49,176 bases of DNA from an uncultured Mailhella sp. (GTDB taxonomy: Bacteria; Desulfobacterota; Desulfovibrionia; Desulfovibrionales; Desulfovibrionaceae). Location: NCBI GenBank assembly GCA_944323575.1, contig CALUTB010000009.1, positions 1 to 49,176 of the forward strand, written 5' to 3'. Numbering within the stretch: the first letter of the stretch is position 1; every line of letters starts with the position of its first letter. The notes below the pieces were generated by a model. It did not search any database. It had not been told where the DNA came from and was given only the letters and a program-made list of their open reading frames with translations. Shown here piece after piece: positions 34,194-40,850 of the stretch. Both the position numbers and the translations under genes were made by a program.

Positions 34194-34520
34194 CAGTGAG
34201 AGCCAGTTGTCCTTCCAGCCGGCTTTCGCTTTTTTTATCGGCCGCGCAGTGACAAGCGGCCCTGCAAGAATTTCGGCCTCAGCAGACATTGGATCAGGGT
34301 CAAGCAAGGCGTTTGCGAGAATGGCGTCGGCATCCCAGTCATCGAGGTCCGACGCCGCCCACGGGTCAAAAAGTCCGCCCTCGCGCTCAAGCCGTGCCCG
34401 GCGGCGTTCTTCCATTCGCCGCTGATCCTGCCATTTTCTCCGGCAACGTTCTGTGCAGAAAACCCGGCTGGCCAGTTTCCCTTTGACCGGGCTATGACAA
34501 TACGGGCAGAGCTTGAGCAC
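34188..34520 (-). CDS. Zinc-finger phage protein
   Basis: A 110-residue protein with C-P-Y-C at 5-8 and C-T-E-R-C at 22-26, a zinc-finger arrangement, followed by R-R-K-W-Q-D-Q-R-R-M and an acidic, helical remainder. The function is unknown. It is the last gene of the leftward early operon and overlaps the ribbon-helix-helix gene by 6 nt tail-to-tail. Confidence 0.6.
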   Translation of the reverse strand: MLKLCPYCHSPVKGKLASRVFCTERCRRKWQDQRRMEERRRARLEREGGLFDPWAASDLDDWDADAILANALLDPDPMSAEAEILAGPLVTARPIKKAKAGWKDNWLSLL

Positions 34521-34532
34521 GAGACATTCTCC

Positions 34533-34913
34533 CTACGCCTGCGCCATGTATGCCGTTATGACGTCGCGCGCCTCGTCGGCTCCATGGCAGACGGCTCCGT
34601 CATAACCGAGGGCCTGCATATTGCTGAGAAACTCGCGCTGCTCCGGCCGCACTCTTCCACCTTTGCGTTTCATCTCGATCCAGAGGCCGCCTCGACCGCC
34701 ACGGGGCAAGGAGAGAAACAAATCGGAAACTCCTGCTCTGACGCCCTGCCTCTTCTGTTTCAAGCCACGCACGGCGCTTCCAGTGCCCTCATTTGCGATA
34801 TGCAGAAGAGCGCACTCCGGGACACCGTACACTTTGTGAATCAGCCGCCACCAGCTGATCACCGCAGCCTGTTCCTGAGATTCGCTGGCAATGATTTTTG
34901 CCATAGAGATCAT
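34533..34913 (-). CDS. VRR-NUC domain nuclease
   Basis: A 126-residue stand-alone VRR-NUC nuclease of the PD-(D/E)xK fold. It shows E-S-Q-E-Q-A-A-V near the start, G-V-R-A-G-V-S-D-L-F-L (catalytic Asp) and G-L-W-I-E-M-K-R-K-G-G (catalytic Glu and Lys), then R-P-E-Q-R-E-F-L. Phage members may resolve branched DNA during replication. ATG 34913 overlaps the upstream stop (ATGA); ATG 34904 is an alternative. Confidence 0.85.
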   Translation of the reverse strand: MISMAKIIASESQEQAAVISWWRLIHKVYGVPECALLHIANEGTGSAVRGLKQKRQGVRAGVSDLFLSLPRGGRGGLWIEMKRKGGRVRPEQREFLSNMQALGYDGAVCHGADEARDVITAYMAQA

Positions 34914-35188
34914 CCCCACACCTGATTTCTGGTTACGCTTTCAGGAAGCCTTCCTTCCCACCACGGGCACGGCAGATTGAGGAGATTATCCGGGTTGATT
35001 ATCGCCCTGTGTCGCCCGTCGCTTTCTCGTTTAATCAGCCCCAACTTTTTACGCTCCTCGTATCTCTCTTTTGCACGAGCATGCTTATAAATAGCCTGAC
35101 AGGAAGGGCATCTCTTGCTGTTGGAGCAAGAGCTCTCGAAAATCTCATGGCAGTCAGCACACTCGATCAGTTTTTTTGCGTACATCAT
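34910..35188 (-). CDS. Zinc-ribbon protein
   Basis: A 92-residue protein with C-A-D-C (9-12) and C-P-S-C (26-29) zinc-binding pairs, a basic helix (H-A-R-A-K-E-R-Y-E-E-R-K-K) and a C-terminal P-C-P-W-W segment. The start is placed at ATG 35188, overlapping the stop of the tiny membrane gene and preceded by GGGGGAGA. The function is unknown. Confidence 0.6.
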   Translation of the reverse strand: MMYAKKLIECADCHEIFESSCSNSKRCPSCQAIYKHARAKERYEERKKLGLIKRESDGRHRAIINPDNLLNLPCPWWEGRLPESVTRNQVWG

Positions 35189-35280
35189 TCTCCCCCGCGA
35201 AAGAGAACCCAGACGACGTATCCGCATGCGGCCACGGCCACGGCCACGCAGACAATCTCCTGCCAGTCAGCGCCGCTCAT
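35185..35280 (-). CDS. 31-residue membrane peptide
   Basis: A very short gene joined by ATGA overlaps on both sides: its ATG overlaps the MazG-like stop and its TGA overlaps the next ATG. It encodes a single hydrophobic helix (I-V-C-V-A-V-A-V-A-A-C-G-Y-V-V-W-V-L-F) with a polar N-terminus and basic C-terminus. The coupling on both sides is the main evidence that it is translated. Confidence 0.55.
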   Translation of the reverse strand: MSGADWQEIVCVAVAVAACGYVVWVLFRGGE

Positions 35281-35612
35281 CGGTTGTCACCCTCTCCGTG
35301 AAGAACGCCGCGAGCCTGACGACTGCGGAGCTTGTAGCGGTTGTACCTGGCCACCTCATCAAGGGTCATACCCAGATCAGCAGCCATGACGGCGATGTAC
35401 CACTGCACGTCACCGAGCTCAGCCTTGATGGCCTCACGCCGTTCTTTAGTCAGTTCGCCGTTGTCGTCACGCCATGCCTTTTTCAAGTTGTCCGTCACCT
35501 CGCCGGCTTCTCCGGCCAGACCGAGCCCAAGATACATAAGTCCCGGAAAATCGCCTCTGCCGGGGAAAATCGCTGTTTCCAACGCGCAATTCTGGTATTC
35601 GTTCAGTGTCAT
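35277..35612 (-). CDS. MazG-like nucleotide pyrophosphohydrolase
   Basis: A 111-residue protein of the all-alpha NTP pyrophosphatase group. The motifs G-L-A-G-E-A-G-E-V (31-39) and E-L-G-D-V-Q-W-Y (about 65-72) supply the acidic residues that bind magnesium. Phage MazG proteins change nucleotide pools or (p)ppGpp levels. It is in the early leftward operon. Confidence 0.85.
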   Translation of the reverse strand: MTLNEYQNCALETAIFPGRGDFPGLMYLGLGLAGEAGEVTDNLKKAWRDDNGELTKERREAIKAELGDVQWYIAVMAADLGMTLDEVARYNRYKLRSRQARGVLHGEGDNR

Positions 35613-35956
35613 TTCTGCATTCCCTCCAAGGATTCAATCATCCATCCGAGATAAACCTGCGCCTTCCGTAGGTCTTCCACTCCGCCCTTGTGCTTCCAGC
35701 GCCAGACGTACTTCAGGACGTTACCCTGACAGTAATCCACAAAGCCTTCACCGAGCGCGGCCTTGATTCCCTCGATGCACTCCACGCCGCCACGCGTGTA
35801 ATGCGCCGGGTGAGAGACTGCGTCTGCGCCATTCTCAGGCGCGTTTTTATCTTCACCAATCACTCTGCCTTCACGAGTCTCAAAAACGCTCACAGCTTCC
35901 GTCGTGACGGGATGAAACATGCCGTCAACTCCGAGGACTCCAGAACATTCACCCAT
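35609..35956 (-). CDS. DUF3310 domain protein
   Basis: A 115-residue protein whose second half is a DUF3310 domain: V-S-H-P-A-H-Y, G-G-V-E-C-I-E, F-C/Y-x-G-N-V-L-K-Y-V-W-R-W-K-H-K-G-G, E-D-L-R-K-A. The domain is common in phage early regions and lacks a firm function. Its stop overlaps the MazG-like start. The 184 bp upstream (35957-36140) hold no gene that I can support. Confidence 0.8.
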   Translation of the reverse strand: MGECSGVLGVDGMFHPVTTEAVSVFETREGRVIGEDKNAPENGADAVSHPAHYTRGGVECIEGIKAALGEGFVDYCQGNVLKYVWRWKHKGGVEDLRKAQVYLGWMIESLEGMQK

Positions 35957-36140
35957 GTGTTTTCTCCTTTTTCAATTCGTGGCGGTGCGGTCTCAGCATG
36001 GGAAAGGATCATGCCGTCCGCTCTCGGCTCCGCCCGCCGTCCTCCCCAAATACGGAGGGAGTCTTGGCCGTTACCCCGCCGGCTGATTTCAGGTCATCCG
36101 GCCCTGCAAAGGCTCAACAGGTTTTTACACGGCCACGTAA

Positions 36141-36341
36141 CTATCTCTTCCACCAGCAACCGCTGGCTCTTTCCATGCGTTTCTTCTCGGCCTTGTATTC
36201 CCGCTCATCATCGACGCTCACCACATCGCTTCCGTACCTCACCCGGTTGGCCTTGCGGCAGAAAAAGATTTCCGTGCGCATGAACTCAGGGCCGGAGAAG
36301 CAGCCTCGCCAGTAGTTCGGGCAGTTATCGTGTATGCTCAT
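36141..36341 (-). CDS. Small conserved phage early protein
   Basis: A 66-residue protein with several aromatic and basic residues (N-Y-W-R-G-C-F, then R-T-E-I-F-F-C-R, E-Y-K-A-E-K-K-R-M-E-R-A). Its ATG overlaps the stop of the preceding gene (ATGA). No family is recognised. Confidence 0.6.
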   Translation of the reverse strand: MSIHDNCPNYWRGCFSGPEFMRTEIFFCRKANRVRYGSDVVSVDDEREYKAEKKRMERASGCWWKR

Positions 36342-36925
36342 GACGCCTTCCTCGCGTCCTGCATGGCGTATCCCCTGTCGTATCCCGTGCGATGGTTCAT
36401 CAGCAGCTTGAGTGCCCGCATGTTCCTGTACGACTTCGGGCTGTCTTCCGGCTTCTCGGTGATCCCGTAGTCGTACTCAAATTGGAGCTTTCCGCCGGGA
36501 TAACCGGGAGGCATGCAGAGCACTCCCTGCGTCTCCCATTGCGACGGAGTGAGGTACCGGAAGCCCTCTTTCTTAGCGGCGCACTGCGGACACATGGCGA
36601 AGAAATGATGCACCGTTCCGTCGGAGAGCTTTTCGTAGGCTTCAAAGCCGCCGCTGCCCCCGCAGGTCTGGCACTGTTCCCGGTACACGCTGCGGGGATT
36701 CTCCATTTTCCATGTCTCCCAGAAGCCACGGCAGGCTTTGGTGAGATTCTGGGGCAAGCTGTCGAGGTCCTGAAACTTCCGGTAGATGTATCCGCTGAGG
36801 TCATCCGGTATGTCGCGGAGATTATCGACCAGCGCCTGCACGCTTGCCGAATCCTGACGGGGCGTGGCTTTGGAAAACAGCGCGTAGATCATGCACACCA
36901 TTTCGTACACGTTGCGGTCGGTCAT
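36338..36925 (-). CDS. Zinc-binding protein downstream of the replication gene
   Basis: A 195-residue protein. The N-terminal half is helical; a zinc-finger-like pair follows (C-Q-T-C-G-G-S-G-G-F at about 85-94 and C-P-Q-C-A-A-K-K at about 111-118). The C-terminus is polar. Its ATG overlaps the stop of the replication-type protein, so it could be a partner in replication, for instance a loader accessory. I do not recognise the family. Confidence 0.6.
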   Translation of the reverse strand: MTDRNVYEMVCMIYALFSKATPRQDSASVQALVDNLRDIPDDLSGYIYRKFQDLDSLPQNLTKACRGFWETWKMENPRSVYREQCQTCGGSGGFEAYEKLSDGTVHHFFAMCPQCAAKKEGFRYLTPSQWETQGVLCMPPGYPGGKLQFEYDYGITEKPEDSPKSYRNMRALKLLMNHRTGYDRGYAMQDARKAS

Positions 36926-37644
36926 AAATTTTCGCTCCTTGCCCAGTCCGGGATTCTGAAGGCGGGTTCTTCCTGTGCCTGTTTGTCAAGCCACCGGCTC
37001 TGATTCAGCCACGTTGCCGGGTGTGGGATGTACTGTCCGCCGTCTCTCTGCCACTGATCGGTTCGTTTCGCCGCTGCTATGGCGTCAGCGAGAACCGAGA
37101 GCGCAGGCAAGCGGCCTTCGCGCTTCTTCGTCTTCCACGCCCTCAGAGCGGCGTCTTTGCCGTTCTTCCTGGGATAGAGCTTCCAGAACTCCTCAAAGTC
37201 GGCAGGGTACTCAGCTTTCACCCGTGCAGGCTTGACCTGCACAAGTTCCCCCTGGGGGGTAAGGGGGGTATTTAATTTATCACTATCATTCTCATTATCA
37301 TTATCATTATCGGTATGTTTCGTACCGCGTCGTAAGCTTTCGCATATTGTCGTATTCGATTTTATACGGTCGTATACGGTCGTATCTTTTGCTTCCCATC
37401 GCTTACGAACATTTTCCCTGTTCTTCTCGCATCTGCGCTCGTATTCTTCGGCATCACGCTCGAACGCCTGCCGGAAAAACGAAAAAGCCATCTGTGCCAT
37501 GGGATCAGATATGCTCACCTCTTCACCAGAGTGGAACTTGAACACTGCGTCCCAGAGTTCGCCCTTCTGTTCCAAGCTCAAGCAAGCCGTCGGTGCGTAC
37601 ATATCGACGTACATAATGAAGCTTTTCTTGACTTTCTGTGCCAT
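36922..37644 (-). CDS. Replication protein, DUF6291-like (initiator/loader type)
   Basis: A 240-residue protein. The N-terminal part (1-95) is of the DUF6291 type (S-F-I-M-Y-V-D-M-Y, R-Q-A-F-E-R-D-A-E-E-Y-E-R-R-C-E-K-N). A linker rich in D and N follows, then a C-terminal D-F-E-E-F-W-K-L-Y-P-R-K-N-G-K segment found in phage replication initiators and helicase loaders. The linker-coding DNA holds short TCATTA-type repeats (about 37280-37312) and spaced GTCGTA repeats (37329-37385). AGGA lies 7 nt before the ATG. Confidence 0.7.
   Translation of the reverse strand: MAQKVKKSFIMYVDMYAPTACLSLEQKGELWDAVFKFHSGEEVSISDPMAQMAFSFFRQAFERDAEEYERRCEKNRENVRKRWEAKDTTVYDRIKSNTTICESLRRGTKHTDNDNDNENDSDKLNTPLTPQGELVQVKPARVKAEYPADFEEFWKLYPRKNGKDAALRAWKTKKREGRLPALSVLADAIAAAKRTDQWQRDGGQYIPHPATWLNQSRWLDKQAQEEPAFRIPDWARSENL
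37329..37385. repeat. Iteron-like GTCGTA repeats inside the replication gene
   Basis: GTCGTA starts at 37329, 37349, 37369 and 37379, spaced 20, 20 and 10 bp (whole helical turns). The last two are part of a tandem ACGGTCGTAT repeat. The spacing is not a multiple of three, so the repeats are not driven by the protein. Possible replication origin. Confidence 0.5.
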
Positions 37645-37691
37645 TAGGCTATCCTGTCTTCGTCAAACGTTTTGAGGCGTACACCTCACGC

Positions 37692-37728
37692 AGCCCCGAG
37701 TGTTTTCCCCCACTTCGGGGCTTTTTTT
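37692..37728 (+). terminator. Plus-strand intrinsic terminator below cro
   Basis: A hairpin AGCCCCGA-GTG (37692-37702) pairs with 37711-37722 (one bulged A), followed by T7. It works on the plus strand, so it would stop rightward antisense transcription entering the Cro-like gene. Confidence 0.6.
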
Positions 37729-37936
37729 ATCCCAATGCTTTTTCAGCAGATTTCGGGTCTATTCTCTTCATGGCATCGTACAAGGCGTTCGCGGTACTCA
37801 GCCGGACATCAGCCTGCTTTTCAGAGAGCAGCTTGCTTATGGTAGCTCTGGGAACGCCTGACACCTGCGAAAGCTGGTATCCAGAGACATTCGCCGCTTT
37901 CAGAAAAAAAAGAATTTGTTCGCGCAACGTTTTCAT
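37727..37936 (-). CDS. Cro-like HTH regulator
   Basis: A 69-residue XRE-type helix-turn-helix protein (G-Y-Q-L-S-Q-V-S-G-V-P-R-A-T-I-S-K-L-L-S, about 19-38). It is first in the leftward operon and divergent from the CI-type repressor, the position of Cro. It would shut down repressor synthesis on induction. Its promoter is the operator-bearing leftward promoter at 37944-37972. Confidence 0.78.
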   Translation of the reverse strand: MKTLREQILFFLKAANVSGYQLSQVSGVPRATISKLLSEKQADVRLSTANALYDAMKRIDPKSAEKALG

Positions 37937-37943
37937 GCTCCAA

Positions 37944-37972
37944 ACGTTAATTTAAATAAACGAAATCGTCAA
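37944..37972 (-). promoter_or_regulatory. Leftward early promoter (PR-like) with operator
   Basis: On the minus strand: TTGACG (37967-37972), 17-nt spacer, TAACGT (37944-37949). An 18-bp near-palindrome (37945-37962, CGTT...AACG, 16 of 18 symmetric) starts four nt after the -35 box and covers the -10. The same design occurs at 39493-39521. Confidence 0.55.
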
Positions 37973-37975
37973 GCG

Positions 37976-38004
37976 TTGTTTATTAATAGAAACCGTTGCA
38001 AATA
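37976..38004 (+). promoter_or_regulatory. Repressor maintenance promoter (PRM-like)
   Basis: TTGTTT (37976-37981), 17-nt spacer, CAAATA (37999-38004), about 30 nt before the repressor ATG. A CGTT...AACCG motif at 37974-37995 overlaps it and may be a second operator. Confidence 0.4.
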
Positions 38005-38034
38005 GGAAACTAAACCTGTAAAAATGGAGATGCT

Positions 38035-38655
38035 ATGAAAACGACTTTTAATGAACAACTGCTTGATGTTATCAACGCGGCCATTCAGAAAAAAGGCTCG
38101 ATCTCCGAACTCGCTCGAAGCCTGAACACCAACAAGGCGAAGATCAGTAAGTGGGTAAACGGGAAAGCTGCACCAAGCTCTGCTGATGTCGCTCCTCTTG
38201 TTGACATGATGGGTGCTCGGCTGGTCATGCCAGAAGAAAAAGTTGCCGACTATGATCTGATCCCGAAAGTCATCGCTAAGGCCGGAGCGGGTGCTTCTCT
38301 TGAAACAGACGGGAAAATCGAAGGGCTGTATGCCTTCCGAAAAGATTTTCTTTGCCTGCAACATATCTCCGCGAAACACTCCGTGCTGATGGATGTTGTG
38401 GGAGATTCCATGGAGCCTCTTTTTCAGGCTGGTGGCACGCTCCTGATCGACAAATCAGACGTTGAGGTCATGGACGGTCATATTTATGTTGTCACACTGG
38501 GGGATGAGCTGCGCGTCAAGCGCGTGCAGAAGACGCTCAAGGGGCTGATTCTGAGATCGGAAAACTCGAAATATGCAGACATCCCCGTCGAAGGACCAGA
38601 CCTAGAAACCTTTGTTGTCCACGGCCGCGTGCGCTGGTACGCTGTGGCCCTGTAA
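38035..38655 (+). CDS. CI-type repressor with LexA-like S24 peptidase domain
   Basis: A 206-residue lysogeny repressor. The N-terminal helix-turn-helix is S-I-S-E-L-A-R-S-L-N-T-N-K-A-K-I-S-K-W (22-40). The C-terminal S24 domain has catalytic Ser125 in V-G-D-S-M-E-P and Lys162 in L-R-V-K-R. An Ala-Gly pair at 83-84 in the linker is a suitable self-cleavage site, so SOS induction through RecA is expected. TGGAG precedes the ATG. It is divergent from the Cro-like gene and ends at a strong terminator. Confidence 0.9.
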   Translation: MKTTFNEQLLDVINAAIQKKGSISELARSLNTNKAKISKWVNGKAAPSSADVAPLVDMMGARLVMPEEKVADYDLIPKVIAKAGAGASLETDGKIEGLYAFRKDFLCLQHISAKHSVLMDVVGDSMEPLFQAGGTLLIDKSDVEVMDGHIYVVTLGDELRVKRVQKTLKGLILRSENSKYADIPVEGPDLETFVVHGRVRWYAVAL

Positions 38656-38661
38656 AAATGA

Positions 38662-38687
38662 AGCCCGGTGATGAGCCGGGCTTTTTG
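38662..38687 (+). terminator. Repressor gene terminator
   Basis: A perfect AGCCCGG/CCGGGCT stem (38662-38668, 38676-38682) with a 7-nt loop is followed by T5. It begins 6 nt after the repressor stop. Confidence 0.8.
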
Positions 38688-38697
38688 CGAGGTGAAA

Positions 38698-38952
38698 ATG
38701 AAGAAAATAACGTTTTTTGCTTATCTCAATGGACATTGGGGACACGTTGAAACAACTACTAATGCACAGTATTCATACGAATGCCCTATCTGTGGTGCTT
38801 CAATAAGCCTTTATCCTCATTTTGTCGCTTTTGACGGCATGGATAAAAATGAAATAATTGGAGAGGCTCATTGCCCGATGAAAGATTGTACTGGCGTTAT
38901 TCCGTATAAAATCACTATTCGCCATCAGGACGAGCCTTTACCCAAACCTTAA
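38698..38952 (+). CDS. Small zinc-binding protein
   Basis: An 84-residue protein with C-P-I-C-G (29-33) and C-P-M-K-D-C (62-67), a likely zinc ribbon, and an N-terminal K-K-I-T-F-F-A-Y-L-N-G. GAGGTGAA precedes the ATG. It lies just after the repressor terminator and overlaps the opposing gene's 3' end by 38 nt. AT-rich and probably an accessory gene. The function is unknown. Confidence 0.6.
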   Translation: MKKITFFAYLNGHWGHVETTTNAQYSYECPICGASISLYPHFVAFDGMDKNEIIGEAHCPMKDCTGVIPYKITIRHQDEPLPKP

Positions 38953-39211
38953 TCAAATCTTCATGCGTTTTGATGCTGTCAAAAAGCCCATAACTTCCGA
39001 ACTGCGTGTTTTTCATATCAAGGCAGTATATGAGATCGCTGACGGTGACGGGATGGCATGGCACTCTGAAAAACAGCATGAACTCGCACGCAACTATGGA
39101 GCCATAGGCTTTTCTCTCTACGGCGTCATTGATGAACTTGCAATAATGCTCCCCTACGGTGGTAGGGTCTGTTTCCGACATGGGTAATCTGAGGATTTCG
39201 TAAAAAGTCAT
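38915..39211 (-). CDS. Hypothetical accessory protein
   Basis: A 98-residue protein starting M-T-F-Y-E-I-L-R-L-P, with P-T-T-V-G-E-H-Y-C-K-F and V-T-V-S-D-L-I-Y-C-L-D. AAGGA lies before ATG 39211. It is encoded directly after the next gene on the same strand. No domain is recognised. The pair forms an AT-rich island opposite in direction to the flanking rightward genes. Confidence 0.5.
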   Translation of the reverse strand: MTFYEILRLPMSETDPTTVGEHYCKFINDAVERKAYGSIVACEFMLFFRVPCHPVTVSDLIYCLDMKNTQFGSYGLFDSIKTHEDLIKVWVKARPDGE

Positions 39212-39215
39212 AGAG

Positions 39216-39422
39216 TTATCCTTCAATGTTTTGTTCAAGTTTCATAAACTCTTCTGAAATTCTCTGTCCTATCTGCGCATTGCGTACGCTATCAAAAGAC
39301 ACACACGCAGCCATAGCAAAAGATCTTAAGTCTTCGACCGAGTGAACATCATCATAACTGCTTTCGGCTGAAATTTCATAGTCCCCTTCCTTTACCTTTA
39401 CGCTGAAAACAACCTTTCCCAT
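39216..39422 (-). CDS. Hypothetical accessory protein
   Basis: A 68-residue protein beginning M-G-K-V-V-F-S-V-K-V-K-E-G and containing S-S-Y-D-D-V-H-S-V-E-D-L-R-S. AAGGAG stands 5 nt before ATG 39422; GTG 39428 is a less likely start. It is the first gene of a two-gene leftward unit. No function can be assigned. Confidence 0.5.
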   Translation of the reverse strand: MGKVVFSVKVKEGDYEISAESSYDDVHSVEDLRSFAMAACVSFDSVRNAQIGQRISEEFMKLEQNIEG

Positions 39423-39434
39423 ATTCACTCCTTC

Positions 39435-39458
39435 GCCCGCCTCTCGCGGGCTTTTTTT
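39435..39458 (+). terminator. Plus-strand terminator
   Basis: GCCCGC/GCGGGC stem (39435-39440, 39446-39451) followed by T7. It stops rightward transcription just upstream of the rightward early promoter and lies right behind the start of the leftward hypothetical genes. Confidence 0.6.
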
Positions 39459-39492
39459 ATTGTCTCATTCGTAAATTTAAGGCAACTATTGC

Positions 39493-39521
39493 TTGACTTC
39501 AACGTTGCTTTTTATTAACGT
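39493..39521 (+). promoter_or_regulatory. Rightward early promoter (PL-like) with operator
   Basis: TTGACT (39493-39498), 17-nt spacer, TAACGT (39516-39521). The 18-bp CGTT...AACG element (39503-39520) begins four nt after the -35 box, exactly as in the leftward promoter before cro. It likely drives the 39.6-47.5 kb operon under repressor control. Confidence 0.5.
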
Positions 39522-39574
39522 GTTTTCAACAGCGACGGGGAACGCGAACAGCCCGCCAGAGCGGCGGCGAGTAG

Positions 39575-39859
39575 CGGGAACAGGAGCTGACGGCGAAGCG
39601 TACCGAGCTCGGCAAGCCGCAAGCGGCCGCACACGCGGATGCAGCGGGAAAGCAGGCGACGGCAGGGAGAAAGCCACAGGACAACGACAGGCGCGGGGCG
39701 CAACGGTTCAGCAAAGGGCGTGATGAGCGTCTGGGGTTCATATGGGTTTACAGCAACGCCCACAACAAAACTGACGTTTTTATCAGAGGAATTGCCGAGG
39801 TTTTCTCGGTAGTTCCGAACGGTGAAAACAAGAACTTCAGAATAACGGAAAATTTCTGA
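39575..39859 (+). pseudogene. Coding-like frame without a usable start
   Basis: An open frame of 94 codons ends at TGA 39857-39859. Its C-terminal half looks like a genuine protein (D-E-R-L-G-F-I-W-V-Y-S-N-A-H-N-K-T-D-V-F and V-P-N-G-E-N-K-N-F-R-I-T). The N-terminal half is an A/K/Q/R-rich stretch. There is no ATG, GTG or TTG; an amber codon at 39572-39574 closes the frame upstream, and the best candidate is a CTG at 39587 that directly abuts AGGAG. It is either a broken gene or an unusual start. Confidence 0.4.
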
Positions 39860-39894
39860 CCGTATCAGCAAAAATTTCATCAAGGAGAACGCTT

Positions 39895-40140
39895 ATGTTC
39901 ATTTCTGAATCCATTGCCACCCGCACTATCCGCGACTTTATTTCCGGCGAAAACCCCTTCTGCGATGCCGACCACGTCATCAGCAAGATCATGAACGTTT
40001 TTGAGGATCTCGAACTTGGCATGCGCCTCGGCCACACGCACGGGGAACGCGTCCTTGCCTGGCGCGGAGTGTTAAAGCTCTTCATGCAGGGACATGACAT
40101 GGAATCTCTGGTCGAAGCTGAAAAGCTCTGCACGGCATAA
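39895..40140 (+). CDS. Small early phage protein
   Basis: An 81-residue, mainly helical protein beginning M-F-I-S-E-S-I-A-T-R and ending L-V-E-A-E-K-L-C-T-A. AAGGAG precedes the ATG. It is the first clear gene of the rightward operon. No family is recognised. Confidence 0.6.
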   Translation: MFISESIATRTIRDFISGENPFCDADHVISKIMNVFEDLELGMRLGHTHGERVLAWRGVLKLFMQGHDMESLVEAEKLCTA

Positions 40141-40151
40141 CCAAGGAGAAA

Positions 40152-40243
40152 TTTCCGGGTGGTCCGGAAAGCCCCGTAGCTGAGATGCGGTACGGGGCCA
40201 GGCATGGGGAGGACGGGTTTTTCATCGTGCGCCCGCCCTCCCC
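40152..40243 (+). ncRNA. Three-hairpin intergenic RNA structure
   Basis: Three strong hairpins stand side by side: TTTCCGG/CCGGAAA (40152-40158, 40164-40170), GCCCCGTA/TACGGGGC (40171-40178, 40191-40198) and a 12-bp stem with one mismatch (40206-40217, 40232-40243). No T-run follows, so it is not a simple terminator. It fills the gap before the next gene. Confidence 0.4.
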
Positions 40244-40264
40244 CTAATCTTTCAGGAGGACGCC

Positions 40265-40528
40265 ATGCTGACGACTCTGAGTTTTGGGGACGAGGCCCCC
40301 TACTGCCTCGATCTGGTTCCTTCGATTGTGGAACTCCCGGAAACAGACGGGCATGGATTCTGGGCAGTGGGAACGGACGATTGGGGAAACATCATTTCCT
40401 ACGATCATTGCGAGAGCCGAGAAGAGGCGGAGGAGTTCATCCGTGACGAGCTTCCCGGACGCGGCATCGTGATGACCGACAACGAACTCTATAACGCTCT
40501 GAACATGGGCGAGGAGGTGTACGCATGA
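40265..40528 (+). CDS. Small acidic early protein
   Basis: An 87-residue acidic protein with G-F-W-A-V-G-T-D-D-W-G-N and E-S-R-E-E-A-E-E-F-I-R-D-E-L. AGGAGGA precedes the ATG. The stop overlaps the next start (ATGA). No function can be assigned. Confidence 0.6.
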   Translation: MLTTLSFGDEAPYCLDLVPSIVELPETDGHGFWAVGTDDWGNIISYDHCESREEAEEFIRDELPGRGIVMTDNELYNALNMGEEVYA

Positions 40529-40698
40529 AGAAGACGATTCTCTCCATTGTCGCCGCAGCCGTCCTTATGGGCGGCCTTTTTATGACCTACAACGTGGACG
40601 AAAAGAGAGCCGAGGCCATCGCAGATGTTGAAGCGAAACAGTCCACCACGGAATATCAGCAGGCATATGCACGGCAGCTTGCGAGGTACGGATGGTGA
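40525..40698 (+). CDS. 57-residue single-span membrane protein
   Basis: It has a short basic start (M-K-K-T), a hydrophobic segment (I-L-S-I-V-A-A-A-V-L-M-G-G-L-F-M) and a polar helical tail ending A-R-Y-G-W. It is joined by overlaps to both neighbours. This could be a secreted or membrane-anchored peptide of the early operon. Confidence 0.55.
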   Translation: MKKTILSIVAAAVLMGGLFMTYNVDEKRAEAIADVEAKQSTTEYQQAYARQLARYGW

Positions 40699-40850
40699 AG
40701 TACACAAGCGCCGATGTTCGGAGGGATGCGGAAGCCTACAAGGAATGGGCGAAGCAACGCGACAGGGAACAGTTCCATCAGGTCACGCGGGCGCAGATAC
40801 AGGCTTACGACGAAATGCGAAATCAGGAACTCAAAGCGAGGACGAAATGA
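40692..40850 (+). CDS. Small charged early protein
   Basis: A 52-residue, highly charged helical protein (V-R-R-D-A-E-A-Y-K-E-W-A-K-Q). Its ATG lies 4 nt before the upstream stop and its own stop overlaps the next start (ATGA). The overlaps on both sides support translation. The function is unknown. Confidence 0.55.
   Translation: MVKYTSADVRRDAEAYKEWAKQRDREQFHQVTRAQIQAYDEMRNQELKARTK

Noticed and set aside
39515..39883. 122-codon minus-strand frame with a lipobox-like A-L-A-G-C
   Set aside because: It runs opposite a better plus-strand coding pattern and the rightward promoter, with no RBS.
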